The notes: generated by a model not told the origin, from the sequence alone. Positions 1 through 5,725 are shown, counted from the stretch's first letter. The stretch is 15,524 nucleotides of DNA from an uncultured Porphyromonas sp. (GCA_900538385.1 UWSO01000039.1:1-15524); one strand, 5' to 3'. A program made the numbers and translations.

Positions 1-149
1 CTTGGACTGGGACATCTATACTCGGAGCATATTGTGTCTCGGTAACGGCAAGTCATTACGATTGGGCGATGAAGAAAATAAAGAAGCATATCAAATTCTT
101 GAAATAACCTTAGTGAAAAAGAGCCGACAGCTCCTTTACCGACCTTCAT
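1..149 (-). CDS. Possible start of a further element gene, cut by the window edge
   Basis: An ATG at 147-149 overlaps the stop codon of the PcfJ-like gene as ATGA, the same coupling seen between the PcfK and PcfJ genes. The frame stays open to the left edge for 49 codons (starting MKVGKGAVGS). No family is recognised and no domain is visible in this short piece. The overlapping start and the shared strand are the only support. The opposite strand is also open here (to 214), so the coding strand is uncertain. Confidence 0.2.
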   Translation of the reverse strand, partial: MKVGKGAVGSFSLRLFQEFDMLLYFLHRPIVMTCRYRDTICSEYRCPSP

Positions 150-1414
150 CGTACAACTTCCCGTATCAGTTGGCTATGGGCATTGACAAGGCTCACGATT
201 TGGTCGTGGTATGAGCTGTTTTGGTTGCATACGCCACGGCTCTGTATCACTTGTAGTGTGTCCAGAGAGACCTCTATCGTCTCTATTCGTTTGCCCTCAA
301 TGGTAGCCGACAGAATGAGCGAGTTCTCTTTGAGATAGTACTCATTTGAAAATAGGCAGTGGTGCAATTCAGCTCCTTCGTCCATATACTCCTGCACACT
401 CTCCAGGACGTGTACTTGGATTGTGCCGTCTGTAAAACAGATGCCGAAGAACTTTGACTTGAGTTCACGAAAACGCGCTTCGTCCGCCATTGCCTTTTCC
501 CGCTTTCGCTCCATCGCCTCCCGCTCACGCTGTCTGCGCAGCTCCGCTTCTCGTTTGTTATGCTCTCCTCTGAGGTCGGAGGGGCAGATGTATTTCGGAT
601 TGTGGATGTCCTTACCCAATCGTTTGAGCATATCTACATAGTCACACCATAAGGCAATGTCGCTTATTATGTAGTGGTGACGAAGTGTCAGCTTGTATGA
701 GTTCCAATAGTTGTCAAGTCCTTTGCCCCTTGATAGGAGGTGTCTTAAATCTTTATATCGTCCTGCTTTCATCATTGTTTCTGCACGACTATCAGTAAGT
801 AGAGCTGGGATGAGTTGAGTAGGTGCTATGCCGTGAAACTCTCCGTTGAAGCCATTCCTATAAAGCGTATTCGTGACCTTTAGCTTCGGATATATCTGCG
901 AATAGGCTACATATCGGTAAGCTTCGCTATCGTTACGGATAGCCATCGGAGAGCAAAAAGAAAAGCTATCAATATAGTGTCCAAAAGTACGCTGTATGGC
1001 TACTAGTGCTTGTCTCCCTGCATCGCTCCACCAATAATGACCAATCTCAATGACCGAGGTCTGTGCTCTGCACCCTTTCTCCATACCTACAACAAGGAGA
1101 AACATTCGCAACACTTGATACGCCCCCCCACAAGTGGTTAGGAGCGTGAAGTACTGCTTCTGTTGTAACTTCCGCGCTCTTGTTGTCTTGACTTGCAGAC
1201 TTGCCCTACATTGAGGACAAGTGCAAGTATCTATAGGCTGCTCTAAAGTCCAACTATAACCACAATCCATACAAGTCGTACGACCTTTAGGTAAGCGGTA
1301 GGCAAAGTGGTCTATACACTCACGGAATGCCCACTGATGCTGTGCTTTTGTTATTGGGCATAGTCTCGTACTCAGTGCCAATACGGCTTTCTCAAACTTG
1401 TTCCTAGGTTTCAT
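146..1414 (-). CDS. PcfJ-like protein of an integrative element
   Basis: A 422-aa protein of the PcfJ family, named after a gene of the enterococcal conjugative plasmid pCF10 and common in Bacteroidota conjugative elements. Its biochemical role is unknown. Near the N-terminus there is a zinc-ribbon-like pair, C48-x2-C51 and C66-x2-C69. A highly charged Arg/Glu-rich helix, probably coiled coil, covers about residues 300-335. The C-terminal PcfJ domain follows, with the characteristic GAELHHCLF stretch and an ending of the type HDQIVSLVNAH. The start codon overlaps the stop of the upstream PcfK-like gene (ATGA), so the two are probably translated together. No signal peptide or membrane segment is visible, so the protein is probably cytoplasmic. 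The family call is confident; the function is not known. Confidence 0.85.
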   Translation of the reverse strand: MKPRNKFEKAVLALSTRLCPITKAQHQWAFRECIDHFAYRLPKGRTTCMDCGYSWTLEQPIDTCTCPQCRASLQVKTTRARKLQQKQYFTLLTTCGGAYQVLRMFLLVVGMEKGCRAQTSVIEIGHYWWSDAGRQALVAIQRTFGHYIDSFSFCSPMAIRNDSEAYRYVAYSQIYPKLKVTNTLYRNGFNGEFHGIAPTQLIPALLTDSRAETMMKAGRYKDLRHLLSRGKGLDNYWNSYKLTLRHHYIISDIALWCDYVDMLKRLGKDIHNPKYICPSDLRGEHNKREAELRRQREREAMERKREKAMADEARFRELKSKFFGICFTDGTIQVHVLESVQEYMDEGAELHHCLFSNEYYLKENSLILSATIEGKRIETIEVSLDTLQVIQSRGVCNQNSSYHDQIVSLVNAHSQLIREVVR

Positions 1415-1851
1415 AAGGCAAGGGTGTCAAATAGTGTGGGTTGCGGTTGTATAGAAGATATTGTCTCTGTTCTTTCAGTTCTCTTGGGTCGCTCATTTCG
1501 CTTCTGCAATTTGACAAGTTCCTCTTGTTGGTATTGCTTGATAGCTTCCTGCCGTGCTTGCTTTTTCTCCTCTTCGGAGAGCTCTACAACGTGATTGACC
1601 ACAACATTGCAACCAGCTACTTTGTCCACCTCTATATCATCTTCGTCATAATAGTGAACTGCCATTGAGTATATCTCCTCATCAGCAAAGCCATTACAAC
1701 CACTTCTTTGCACCTCACTCAAGATGTAGAGAATGCACTCCTCTATGTTCTTATGGGGCTTCTGTAGATTGGGTGCAAACAAAGGGTCTGTCATCGCACG
1801 TCCATTAAGGTATTCGGCTATCGTTCGGGTAAATTGTTCTGTTCCTTTCAT
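1411..1851 (-). CDS. PcfK-like protein of an integrative element
   Basis: A 146-aa protein recognised as PcfK-like. It has the MKGTEQFTRTI start, the ECILYILSEVQRSGCNGF block, the YSMAVHYYDEDDIEV block and the VVVNHVVELSEEEKKQAR block. A charged helical tail (about residues 93-130) and a C-terminal TLFDTLAL motif follow. PcfK and PcfJ genes occur side by side in conjugative plasmids and in Bacteroidota integrative elements; the function of either protein is unknown. The family length is about 140-150 aa, so this copy looks complete. It starts 22 bp after the end of the upstream 143-aa gene and its stop overlaps the PcfJ start. All three are probably one transcript. Confidence 0.85.
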   Translation of the reverse strand: MKGTEQFTRTIAEYLNGRAMTDPLFAPNLQKPHKNIEECILYILSEVQRSGCNGFADEEIYSMAVHYYDEDDIEVDKVAGCNVVVNHVVELSEEEKKQARQEAIKQYQQEELVKLQKRNERPKRTERTETISSIQPQPTLFDTLAL

Positions 1852-1873
1852 TGTCTTATCGGTATTAGTGCTG

Positions 1874-2305
1874 TTACTGCTTGGGTATCTCTACGATTTG
1901 GTTGATAGGTCCATAGAGGTAGTTGCGTAGGCTGGTGCGGTCGGGAGCATAGTACTCTGCCCACTGTCCATATTGATTGACGAGGAACTTCTTCAATACA
2001 TCGATGAAGTCAAATCGCCATCCTTGTAGCGGTACGGCATAGCGGAAGTAGGTATTGGTATTCACCGCTTCACAGAGCCAATCCTTATCCTCACGGCTCA
2101 TTCGCTCGCCACGATTAAGCTTTGCTCTCAGGAGATATACAGAGCTGTCACAAAGGCTTTTCAATGGGGGTACGTTCCAATGGACGAACTTGGTAGCCAA
2201 CGCCTGCTCACTTTGTTCAAACTCAGAACTTATGCGGTAATGAGAGGAGGAGCTATATCCTTTTTCTTTCGTTGATGATGTCATATTTACTTTCTGCTTA
2301 TTCAT
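1874..2305 (-). CDS. Hypothetical element protein, 143 aa
   Basis: The start is placed at the ATG at 2303-2305 (MNKQKVNMTS). A second ATG lies seven codons later at 2282-2284. The frame is open further upstream to 2635, but that extension runs through a terminator and a highly structured non-coding stretch and is rejected. The protein has a Ser/Thr-rich polar N-terminus, then a helical part (about residues 25-143) with the blocks WNVPPLKSLCDSSVYLLRAK and WLCEAVNTNTYFRYAVPLQG. It has no signal peptide or membrane segment. I do not recognise a named domain. Its place directly before the PcfK and PcfJ genes, on the same strand with a short gap, suggests a shared transcript and a role in the element. 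Confidence 0.6.
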   Translation of the reverse strand: MNKQKVNMTSSTKEKGYSSSSHYRISSEFEQSEQALATKFVHWNVPPLKSLCDSSVYLLRAKLNRGERMSREDKDWLCEAVNTNTYFRYAVPLQGWRFDFIDVLKKFLVNQYGQWAEYYAPDRTSLRNYLYGPINQIVEIPKQ

Positions 2306-2368
2306 AAGAGACCTTTTTTTTATGCGTTCAAAGATCGGAGTATGCTGATTCCTTTTTTCAAGCAAAAA

Positions 2369-2504
2369 CAAGGTAGCGGGGCGAGACTTACACAAGGTTT
2401 TGGCGGAAAATACTACCCGAAGCAAATAGCATAGGTGTGGAGATTTTCCAGACAAACCGAATGGCCTGACCTTGGGAAAGTCTTTAAGCCCCGTACTACC
2501 TTTG
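2369..2504. ncRNA. Candidate structured RNA or DNA element with five nested stems
   Basis: Five pairs of complementary arms nest in order. 2369-2376 pairs with 2496-2504 (CAAGGTAG with CTACCTTTG, one bulge). 2377-2382 pairs with 2488-2493 (CGGGGC/GCCCCG). 2385-2389 pairs with 2478-2482 (GACTT/AAGTC). 2393-2398 pairs with 2469-2474 (CAAGGT/ACCTTG). 2405-2411 pairs with 2443-2449 (GGAAAAT/ATTTTCC). Random sequence rarely gives this order. From memory, the spurious minus-strand peptide of this stretch (containing KTLCKSRPATLF) recurs in short hypothetical proteins of Bacteroidota mobile elements, which would fit a conserved non-coding element. The strand is undecided, and an origin-of-transfer-type DNA structure is an alternative. 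Confidence 0.45.
2472..2504 (+). promoter_or_regulatory. Bacteroidota-type promoter reading rightwards
   Basis: TTG at 2472-2474, a 22-bp spacer and a perfect TAnnTTTG box (TACCTTTG) at 2497-2504. Transcription would begin near 2510 and run against the element genes through two hairpins (about 2533-2549 and 2601-2633). No plus-strand gene follows, so a short RNA would be the product. The spacer is slightly longer than the usual 19-21 bp. Confidence 0.35.
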
Positions 2505-2592
2505 CGATGAAAAAGAATCAGCGCCCGATTTGACCCCTGCATAACTGGGGAGCTATGACTGAAAAGCAGAAGTGCAATGCCTAAACACAAGA

Positions 2593-2633
2593 AGCAAAAA
2601 GGGTGACCAGCCTCGCAAGAGAGCCAGTCACCC
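2593..2633 (-). terminator. Intrinsic terminator after the small membrane protein gene
   Basis: Read on the minus strand, GGGTGAC (2633-2627) pairs with GTCACCC (2607-2601). Inside is a short CTC/GAG stem, and TTTTTGCTTC follows immediately (2600-2591). It lies 37 bp after the stop of the membrane protein gene at 2670. It probably ends the integrase/DUF1896/membrane protein transcript and separates it from the 143-aa/PcfK/PcfJ genes. Confidence 0.7.
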
Positions 2634-2669
2634 AAAGAGTTGTTTCTCTGAAGTGAGAGAGGTGCTATA

Positions 2670-3017
2670 TCATAGCACGCAAAGCAGTATTACGGCTAGT
2701 ACAATAATCCAAAAGAGGTAGCGTAAAAGCGTAAATGTGATTTGCAGAACGGTACGAACGATGAATCGTAGTACCACAAAACCAATCAGTATCAATAGAG
2801 CTGTTACGATCTGTGCTGTGACTAACTTAGAAAGTAAATACACTCCACCCAATAGGATACCCATAAGTAAGGTAAGTCGGATGATGCGAGACCATTTGAT
2901 GTGGTTGCTCGGAGTTGTTTTGGACGCAACTTGTAATGGTTCCTCTTTATCTGCAGGAACACTTGCCCGTATGAAGGCTGGACTGTGCAGGTCTTTGTTC
3001 ATGAGAGATTTATTCAT
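2670..3017 (-). CDS. Small hydrophobic membrane protein, function unknown
   Basis: A 115-aa protein with a polar, positively charged N-terminus of about 42 residues and then two or three hydrophobic segments (about residues 45-65, 68-87 and 94-115). The last runs to the very C-terminus. There is no cleavable signal peptide, so the N-terminal tail probably stays on one side of the inner membrane. No family is recognised. An alternative start is M6 at 3002. The gene lies between the DUF1896 gene and a strong terminator, on the same strand as the rest of the element. The length and steady hydrophobic pattern make a real gene likely, but no function can be given. Confidence 0.55.
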   Translation of the reverse strand: MNKSLMNKDLHSPAFIRASVPADKEEPLQVASKTTPSNHIKWSRIIRLTLLMGILLGGVYLLSKLVTAQIVTALLILIGFVVLRFIVRTVLQITFTLLRYLFWIIVLAVILLCVL

Positions 3018-3037
3018 ATTCGGAGTCTTTTAGAGTT

Positions 3038-3131
3038 TTCAAGAGCAGAGCCAAGAGACTATGCGACATAAAGACAAGAGATAGACTATGCTCTTGACGT
3101 ATGGAGCAGAGAGACTATCTTGGCTCTTGAA
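3038..3131. repeat. Interrupted inverted repeat with internal direct repeats
   Basis: The left arm TTCAAGAGC (3038-3046) plus GCCAAGA (3050-3056) matches the 14-nt right arm TCTTGGCTCTTGAA (3118-3131), with a few extra bases in the left arm. Inside, GACTAT occurs at 3057, 3084 and 3113, GAGCAGAG at 3043 and 3104, and GCTCTTGA at 3090 and 3123. The stretch fills the gap between the DUF1896 and membrane protein genes. It has no T-run on either strand, so it is not a typical terminator. It could be an operator array or a protein-binding site of the element. Confidence 0.5.
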
Positions 3132-3160
3132 GCTCAAAAGGCTCACGAGATAGGGATAAG

Positions 3161-3643
3161 CTACATTGTCGACTCTAATGCACTCACATTGCCTACCGTG
3201 GGAAGTTGATTAGCTTCGATAAGAAGTACAACTGTTCCTGTCAGTTCTGTGTAGAGCGTGTCATACTCAGGTGTTGCAACAAATTCATCCGTAAGATTGT
3301 ATTTGTCAAAGGTCTCTTGGATCGCTCGATTCTTTAGCAATATCGGAGCAAGTCGTTCGGGGAGTGGGGAGGGGAGTTCTTTTTCAAACTCATTCTCCAA
3401 GACGGACACAAGCGTGTCGTATTTGGAGAAATGCAGGTCACGATACAGCACTTCACTTGCCATACTCTCTGCTTCGGGATACGAGAATCCTTCTTCTACA
3501 GCATCACAGTAGGTGGTAAGAGCTTCATCAGCTCGTGCCTTGATAAAGGACTTGTCTTCCACCTTTTCAGGGAAATGCTCACTAAGGTAGCTCTCCAGCT
3601 TTAAGCGGAAGTAGGATAGTTCTTTCTTATTCGTTGTCTTCAT
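3161..3643 (-). CDS. DUF1896 family protein
   Basis: A 160-aa protein recognised as DUF1896, a family of unknown function found mainly in Bacteroidota conjugative transposons. Visible family blocks are KELSYFRLKLESYLSEHFPE, then FIKARADEALTTY, LHFSKYDTLVSVLENEF, LAPILLKNRAIQETFDKY and TPEYDTLYTELTGTVVLLIE. The start is set at the ATG at 3641-3643. The frame also allows a GTG at 3668-3670, directly against the integrase stop, but the ATG gives the usual family N-terminus just before the ELSYFRL block. The protein is soluble and mixed-charge with no signal peptide. It follows the integrase by 27 bp and is probably co-transcribed with it. The role is unknown. Confidence 0.85.
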   Translation of the reverse strand: MKTTNKKELSYFRLKLESYLSEHFPEKVEDKSFIKARADEALTTYCDAVEEGFSYPEAESMASEVLYRDLHFSKYDTLVSVLENEFEKELPSPLPERLAPILLKNRAIQETFDKYNLTDEFVATPEYDTLYTELTGTVVLLIEANQLPTVGNVSALESTM

Positions 3644-3670
3644 CTTCTTATTTGGTTTTAATGGTTGCAC

Positions 3671-4912
3671 TTATTGCCAACTATTCTCCCCGATACCCAT
3701 AGCCGTATTGAACTTGCCTAGCTTGTCAGCAAACTGCTCCATGTCATGTTCAATCTTCTTATTGGTAATCCGGGCATAGATTTGCGTTGTTCGGATATTG
3801 GTATGCCCCAGCATTTTAGATACGCTCTCTATCGGAACTCCCTTGCTCAGTGACATTGTCGCAAAGGTATGTCGAGCTAGGTGGAAAATCAAGTTCTTCT
3901 TGATACCACATATATCTGCAATCTCTTTGAGGTATGAATTGGTCTTCTGATTGCTAAGGATAGGGAAGAGCTTGCCATCACGATAAGTTTGGTGGCTATA
4001 TTTACAGATAATGCGCTTAGGGCTGTCGAGGAGCAGCACATTGGTCTCCACACTTGTCTTCTGTCGCTTGGTCATAATCCACTCTTTGCCACCAAGCATC
4101 ACGATATTGTCAGGTGTAAGATTAGCCACATCAATGTAGGCTAAACCTGTAAAGCAGGAAAAGATGAAGATGTCTCGTACCAGCTCCAATCTCGGGATAT
4201 TCAACTCCTTGTTGACAATCTGTAAGACCTCTTCGTCAGTCAAGAACCCTCTATTCACTGGCTCTAAGTGAAATCGGAAGTTGACAAATGGGTCGTGATG
4301 TAGTACGCCTAACTTTTGCCCCAAAATGACGATAGTCTTGAAGGTCTTCATCGTTTTAGTGGCTGTATTAGGATTTTGCCCCACCACTGTGCGTAGGTAT
4401 AGGTCAAAATCATGTATAATCATATAGGTTAGCTCCGTGAGCTTGAGGTCTCTACGTCTGAGTTTATCTTTTAGGAACTCAGAAAAGCGTCTTTTGCAGA
4501 CCTTATACTTTTGAAGAGTGGGCGCAGAGACTGAGATGCCAACTCGAGCTGCAACATCTTCATTGTGTTTGTCGAAGAGTTGCATGATGGTATCTATATC
4601 TTGTTTTTTGCCAAGATGTTCTGACTTGATACGCTCTAACGAAAGCTCATCAGTCATTTCTAGCTTGCGAAAGATGGCTTGTAAACCACTTTGGATGTTA
4701 TCCAATTGCAAGTTCGTATTCAGAGCTTCGGTGTGACGCCCTTTTACTCGCTCTTTTTCGCGATCCCATTGGGACTGCACGATGGTGATGCCAGTGGAGC
4801 CTAGAGACATCCGCTCATTGTTGAGATAGATGCGTAGCATTACTGGTGTTTTTCCTTCCTTGTTCACATAGTTGCTGCGAAGGTAGAATGCTGTTCTGAA
4901 AATTGATTGCAT
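3671..4912 (-). CDS. Tyrosine recombinase (integrase) of the element
   Basis: A site-specific recombinase of the Bacteroidota phage-integrase type, expected to catalyse integration and excision at the neighbouring tRNA-Ser. The start is set at the ATG at 4910-4912 (MQSIFRTAFYLRSNYV, 413 aa), the usual start of this family. An upstream ATG at 4970-4972 would add 20 residues that run over repeat sites. Numbered from that longer start, the order is an N-terminal arm-binding domain (about 21-110), a SAM-like core-binding domain (about 125-230) and a catalytic domain (about 243-410). The catalytic domain has K305, H364-x2-R367, H390 in MLGHTN and the nucleophile Y399 in TTQIYAR. The first catalytic Arg is replaced by Ala (A278 in TGLAYIDV). 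The CTnDOT integrase also lacks this Arg, so the enzyme is probably active. The gene faces away from the tRNA, which is about 360 bp upstream. Confidence 0.93.
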   Translation of the reverse strand: MQSIFRTAFYLRSNYVNKEGKTPVMLRIYLNNERMSLGSTGITIVQSQWDREKERVKGRHTEALNTNLQLDNIQSGLQAIFRKLEMTDELSLERIKSEHLGKKQDIDTIMQLFDKHNEDVAARVGISVSAPTLQKYKVCKRRFSEFLKDKLRRRDLKLTELTYMIIHDFDLYLRTVVGQNPNTATKTMKTFKTIVILGQKLGVLHHDPFVNFRFHLEPVNRGFLTDEEVLQIVNKELNIPRLELVRDIFIFSCFTGLAYIDVANLTPDNIVMLGGKEWIMTKRQKTSVETNVLLLDSPKRIICKYSHQTYRDGKLFPILSNQKTNSYLKEIADICGIKKNLIFHLARHTFATMSLSKGVPIESVSKMLGHTNIRTTQIYARITNKKIEHDMEQFADKLGKFNTAMGIGENSWQ

Positions 4913-4927
4913 ACATTGTCTGTTTTT

Positions 4928-5123
4928 ATTGTAGCCAAGCATAGAAAGTTTGCGACCGGAAAAGCTACACATTTACGGTGCTAATAACTCTCTACAACTC
5001 GCCTACAAAGTTGCACATAATTGTTTGAACTACAGCAATCTACAAGTACTCTAAACAGACTCTCTACGTACTCTTGGCTACAATTATTTTTTGCGAGAAA
5101 AAAGTGTAGCCAGATTGTAGCCA
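4928..5123. repeat. Cluster of CTACA/TGTAG repeats, probable integrase arm-type sites
   Basis: CTACA starts at 4965, 4992, 5003, 5030, 5040 and 5078; its complement TGTAG starts at 4930, 5105 and 5116. That is nine copies in about 190 bp, where fewer than one is expected by chance. Neighbouring copies sit 10 or 11 bp apart (4992/5003, 5030/5040, 5105/5116), about one helical turn. The longest form is ATTGTAGCCAAG (4928-4939), with a perfect inverted copy CTTGGCTACAAT at 5073-5084. The position between the integrase start and the tRNA target is where arm-type sites of a lambda/CTnDOT-like recombinase would be expected. Confidence 0.6.
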
Positions 5124-5182
5124 TTGGAGAGTATTTTGGGCGTTTCGGCTATCTCTGTAACTACTCTGAAGAGGTAGAGGAC

Positions 5183-5224
5183 TATAAAACAAAAGTATCG
5201 TAACTCGTTGGAATTACGATACTT
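5183..5224 (-). terminator. Intrinsic terminator behind tRNA-Ser
   Basis: AAGTATCGTAA (minus strand 5224-5214) pairs perfectly with TTACGATACTT (5203-5193) around a 10-nt loop, followed by the T-rich tail TTGTTTTAT. It starts 48 bp after the tRNA 3' end in the tRNA direction. If the element ends at the tRNA 3' end, this terminator belongs to the element. It would both end the tRNA transcript and shield the integrase gene from it. Confidence 0.65.
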
Positions 5225-5271
5225 ATACTTTTCGGTAGTGCTATCTGGCGGTGCTGCCAGAGTACTTAAAG

Positions 5272-5359
5272 CGGAGAGAGAGGGATTCAAACCCCCGAAG
5301 CGGACAAGCCGCTTTCCGGATTTCGAGTCCGGCCCATTCGGTCACTCTGGCATCTCTCC
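5272..5359 (-). tRNA. tRNA-Ser (anticodon CGA), element integration target
   Basis: Read on the minus strand, the acceptor stem is GGAGAGA/TCTCTCC, and the anticodon stem CCGGA/TCCGG encloses the loop CTCGAAA, giving anticodon CGA (reads UCG, Ser). A long variable arm of the AAGCGG...CCGCTT type, as in class II tRNAs, follows. The T arm is GGGGG/CCCTC with loop TTTGAAT. The discriminator is G, and CCA is not encoded. An integrase gene lies about 360 bp past its 3' end with probable arm sites between them, so the tRNA 3' part is probably the attachment core. The intact tRNA shows that integration restores it. A second partial copy of the 3' end would be expected at the far end of the element, outside the window. 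Confidence 0.95.
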
Positions 5360-5397
5360 TGAAGGGGAAGCCTTTCAAGCTACCCGCTTACAGAGTG

Positions 5398-5428
5398 CAA
5401 AGGTAGCAACTATAATTCGAATGAGCAA
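5398..5428 (-). promoter_or_regulatory. Promoter of tRNA-Ser
   Basis: On the minus strand, TTG (5428-5426), a 20-bp spacer and a perfect TACCTTTG box (5405-5398) match the Bacteroidota sigma-A promoter TTG-N19-21-TAnnTTTG. Transcription would start near 5392, about 33 nt before the mature tRNA 5' end. Confidence 0.75.
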
Positions 5429-5479
5429 TAGGTTAGTCAGCGCATTCTTCCCCATAGGATAAGTTCGCGTGTGAAGTCG

Positions 5480-5582
5480 CTCTGCCTTCGTAAGGGACTT
5501 TTGTCAGCCATGAGCGGCAAGACCTTTTTCCCTCCATTGGCTTATCTATAGGAACACTTTCCAGATAGGGGAGACGGCAGAG
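5480..5582. ncRNA. Possible folded RNA upstream of grpE
   Basis: The outer stem CTCTGCC (5480-5486) pairs with GGCAGAG (5576-5582). The first arm combines GGGA/TCCC, GTC/GAC and GCC/GGC around the loop ATGAGC. The second arm combines CTCC/GGAG, TATCT/AGATA and GGAA/TTCC with a CACT loop. It matches no RNA family that I recognise. It could be an independent small RNA or a leader of the grpE unit. No clear promoter was found directly upstream, so confidence is low. Confidence 0.25.
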
Positions 5583-5592
5583 AATTTAGTTG

Positions 5593-5600
5593 TACATTTG
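5593..5600 (+). promoter_or_regulatory. Possible -7 box of the grpE promoter
   Basis: TACATTTG is a perfect TAnnTTTG match, 125 bp before the grpE start. No TTG is found 19-22 bp upstream, so the promoter would be incomplete or would depend on an activator. Confidence 0.3.
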
Positions 5601-5725
5601 TCCTGCATTACGAGATATGCCGATGCTAGTTGGTGACAGAATGGCTAGTTTGGATGGATGGAGCCTTTGCTTCCTCTCTTTGGCAGGGTTATTGTATAGT
5701 CTTGTGATAGAAATATAGAGCTAAT

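Larger units (their letters stand above)
2306..2669. other. Non-coding gap of the element with RNA-like structure
   Basis: These 364 bp separate the small membrane protein gene from the 143-aa gene. From right to left they hold a minus-strand intrinsic terminator (2593-2633), a short CCCC/GGGG hairpin (about 2533-2549), a plus-strand promoter-like sequence (2472-2504) and a nested inverted-repeat structure (2369-2504). A minus-strand frame is open through the stretch (2635 to 2306). It is not believed to be coding, because its start region coincides with the terminator hairpin and the base-paired arms account for the sequence. A promoter for the 143-aa/PcfK/PcfJ genes must lie here or upstream; I could not place one with confidence. 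Confidence 0.6.
5429..5725. other. Gene-free region between tRNA-Ser and grpE
   Basis: No convincing open frame lies here. 5480-5582 can fold as a two-armed structure closed by CTCTGCC/GGCAGAG. A perfect TAnnTTTG box (TACATTTG, 5593-5600) lies about 125 bp before grpE. The rest shows nothing recognisable. No CIRCE-type heat-shock operator (a TTAGCACTC-like inverted repeat) was seen. Confidence 0.5.

Noticed and set aside
2..214. Plus-strand frame of about 70 codons at the left edge
   Set aside because: It runs 69 bp into the 3' end of the well-supported PcfJ gene on the other strand and has no recognised family. It is kept only as an open question in the findings.
2306..2635. N-terminal extension of the 143-aa protein (110 codons)
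   Set aside because: Its start lies on a terminator hairpin, and the stretch is explained by nested base pairing. The downstream ATG at 2305 gives a more sensible protein.
4913..4972. Upstream start for the integrase
   Set aside because: The extra 20 residues do not fit the family N-terminus, and the DNA carries copies of the CTACA/TGTAG repeat array.
5244..5261. Small palindrome TCTGGC/GCCAGA next to the tRNA
   Set aside because: The stem is only 6 bp. It might be part of the attachment region, but nothing sets it apart from chance.
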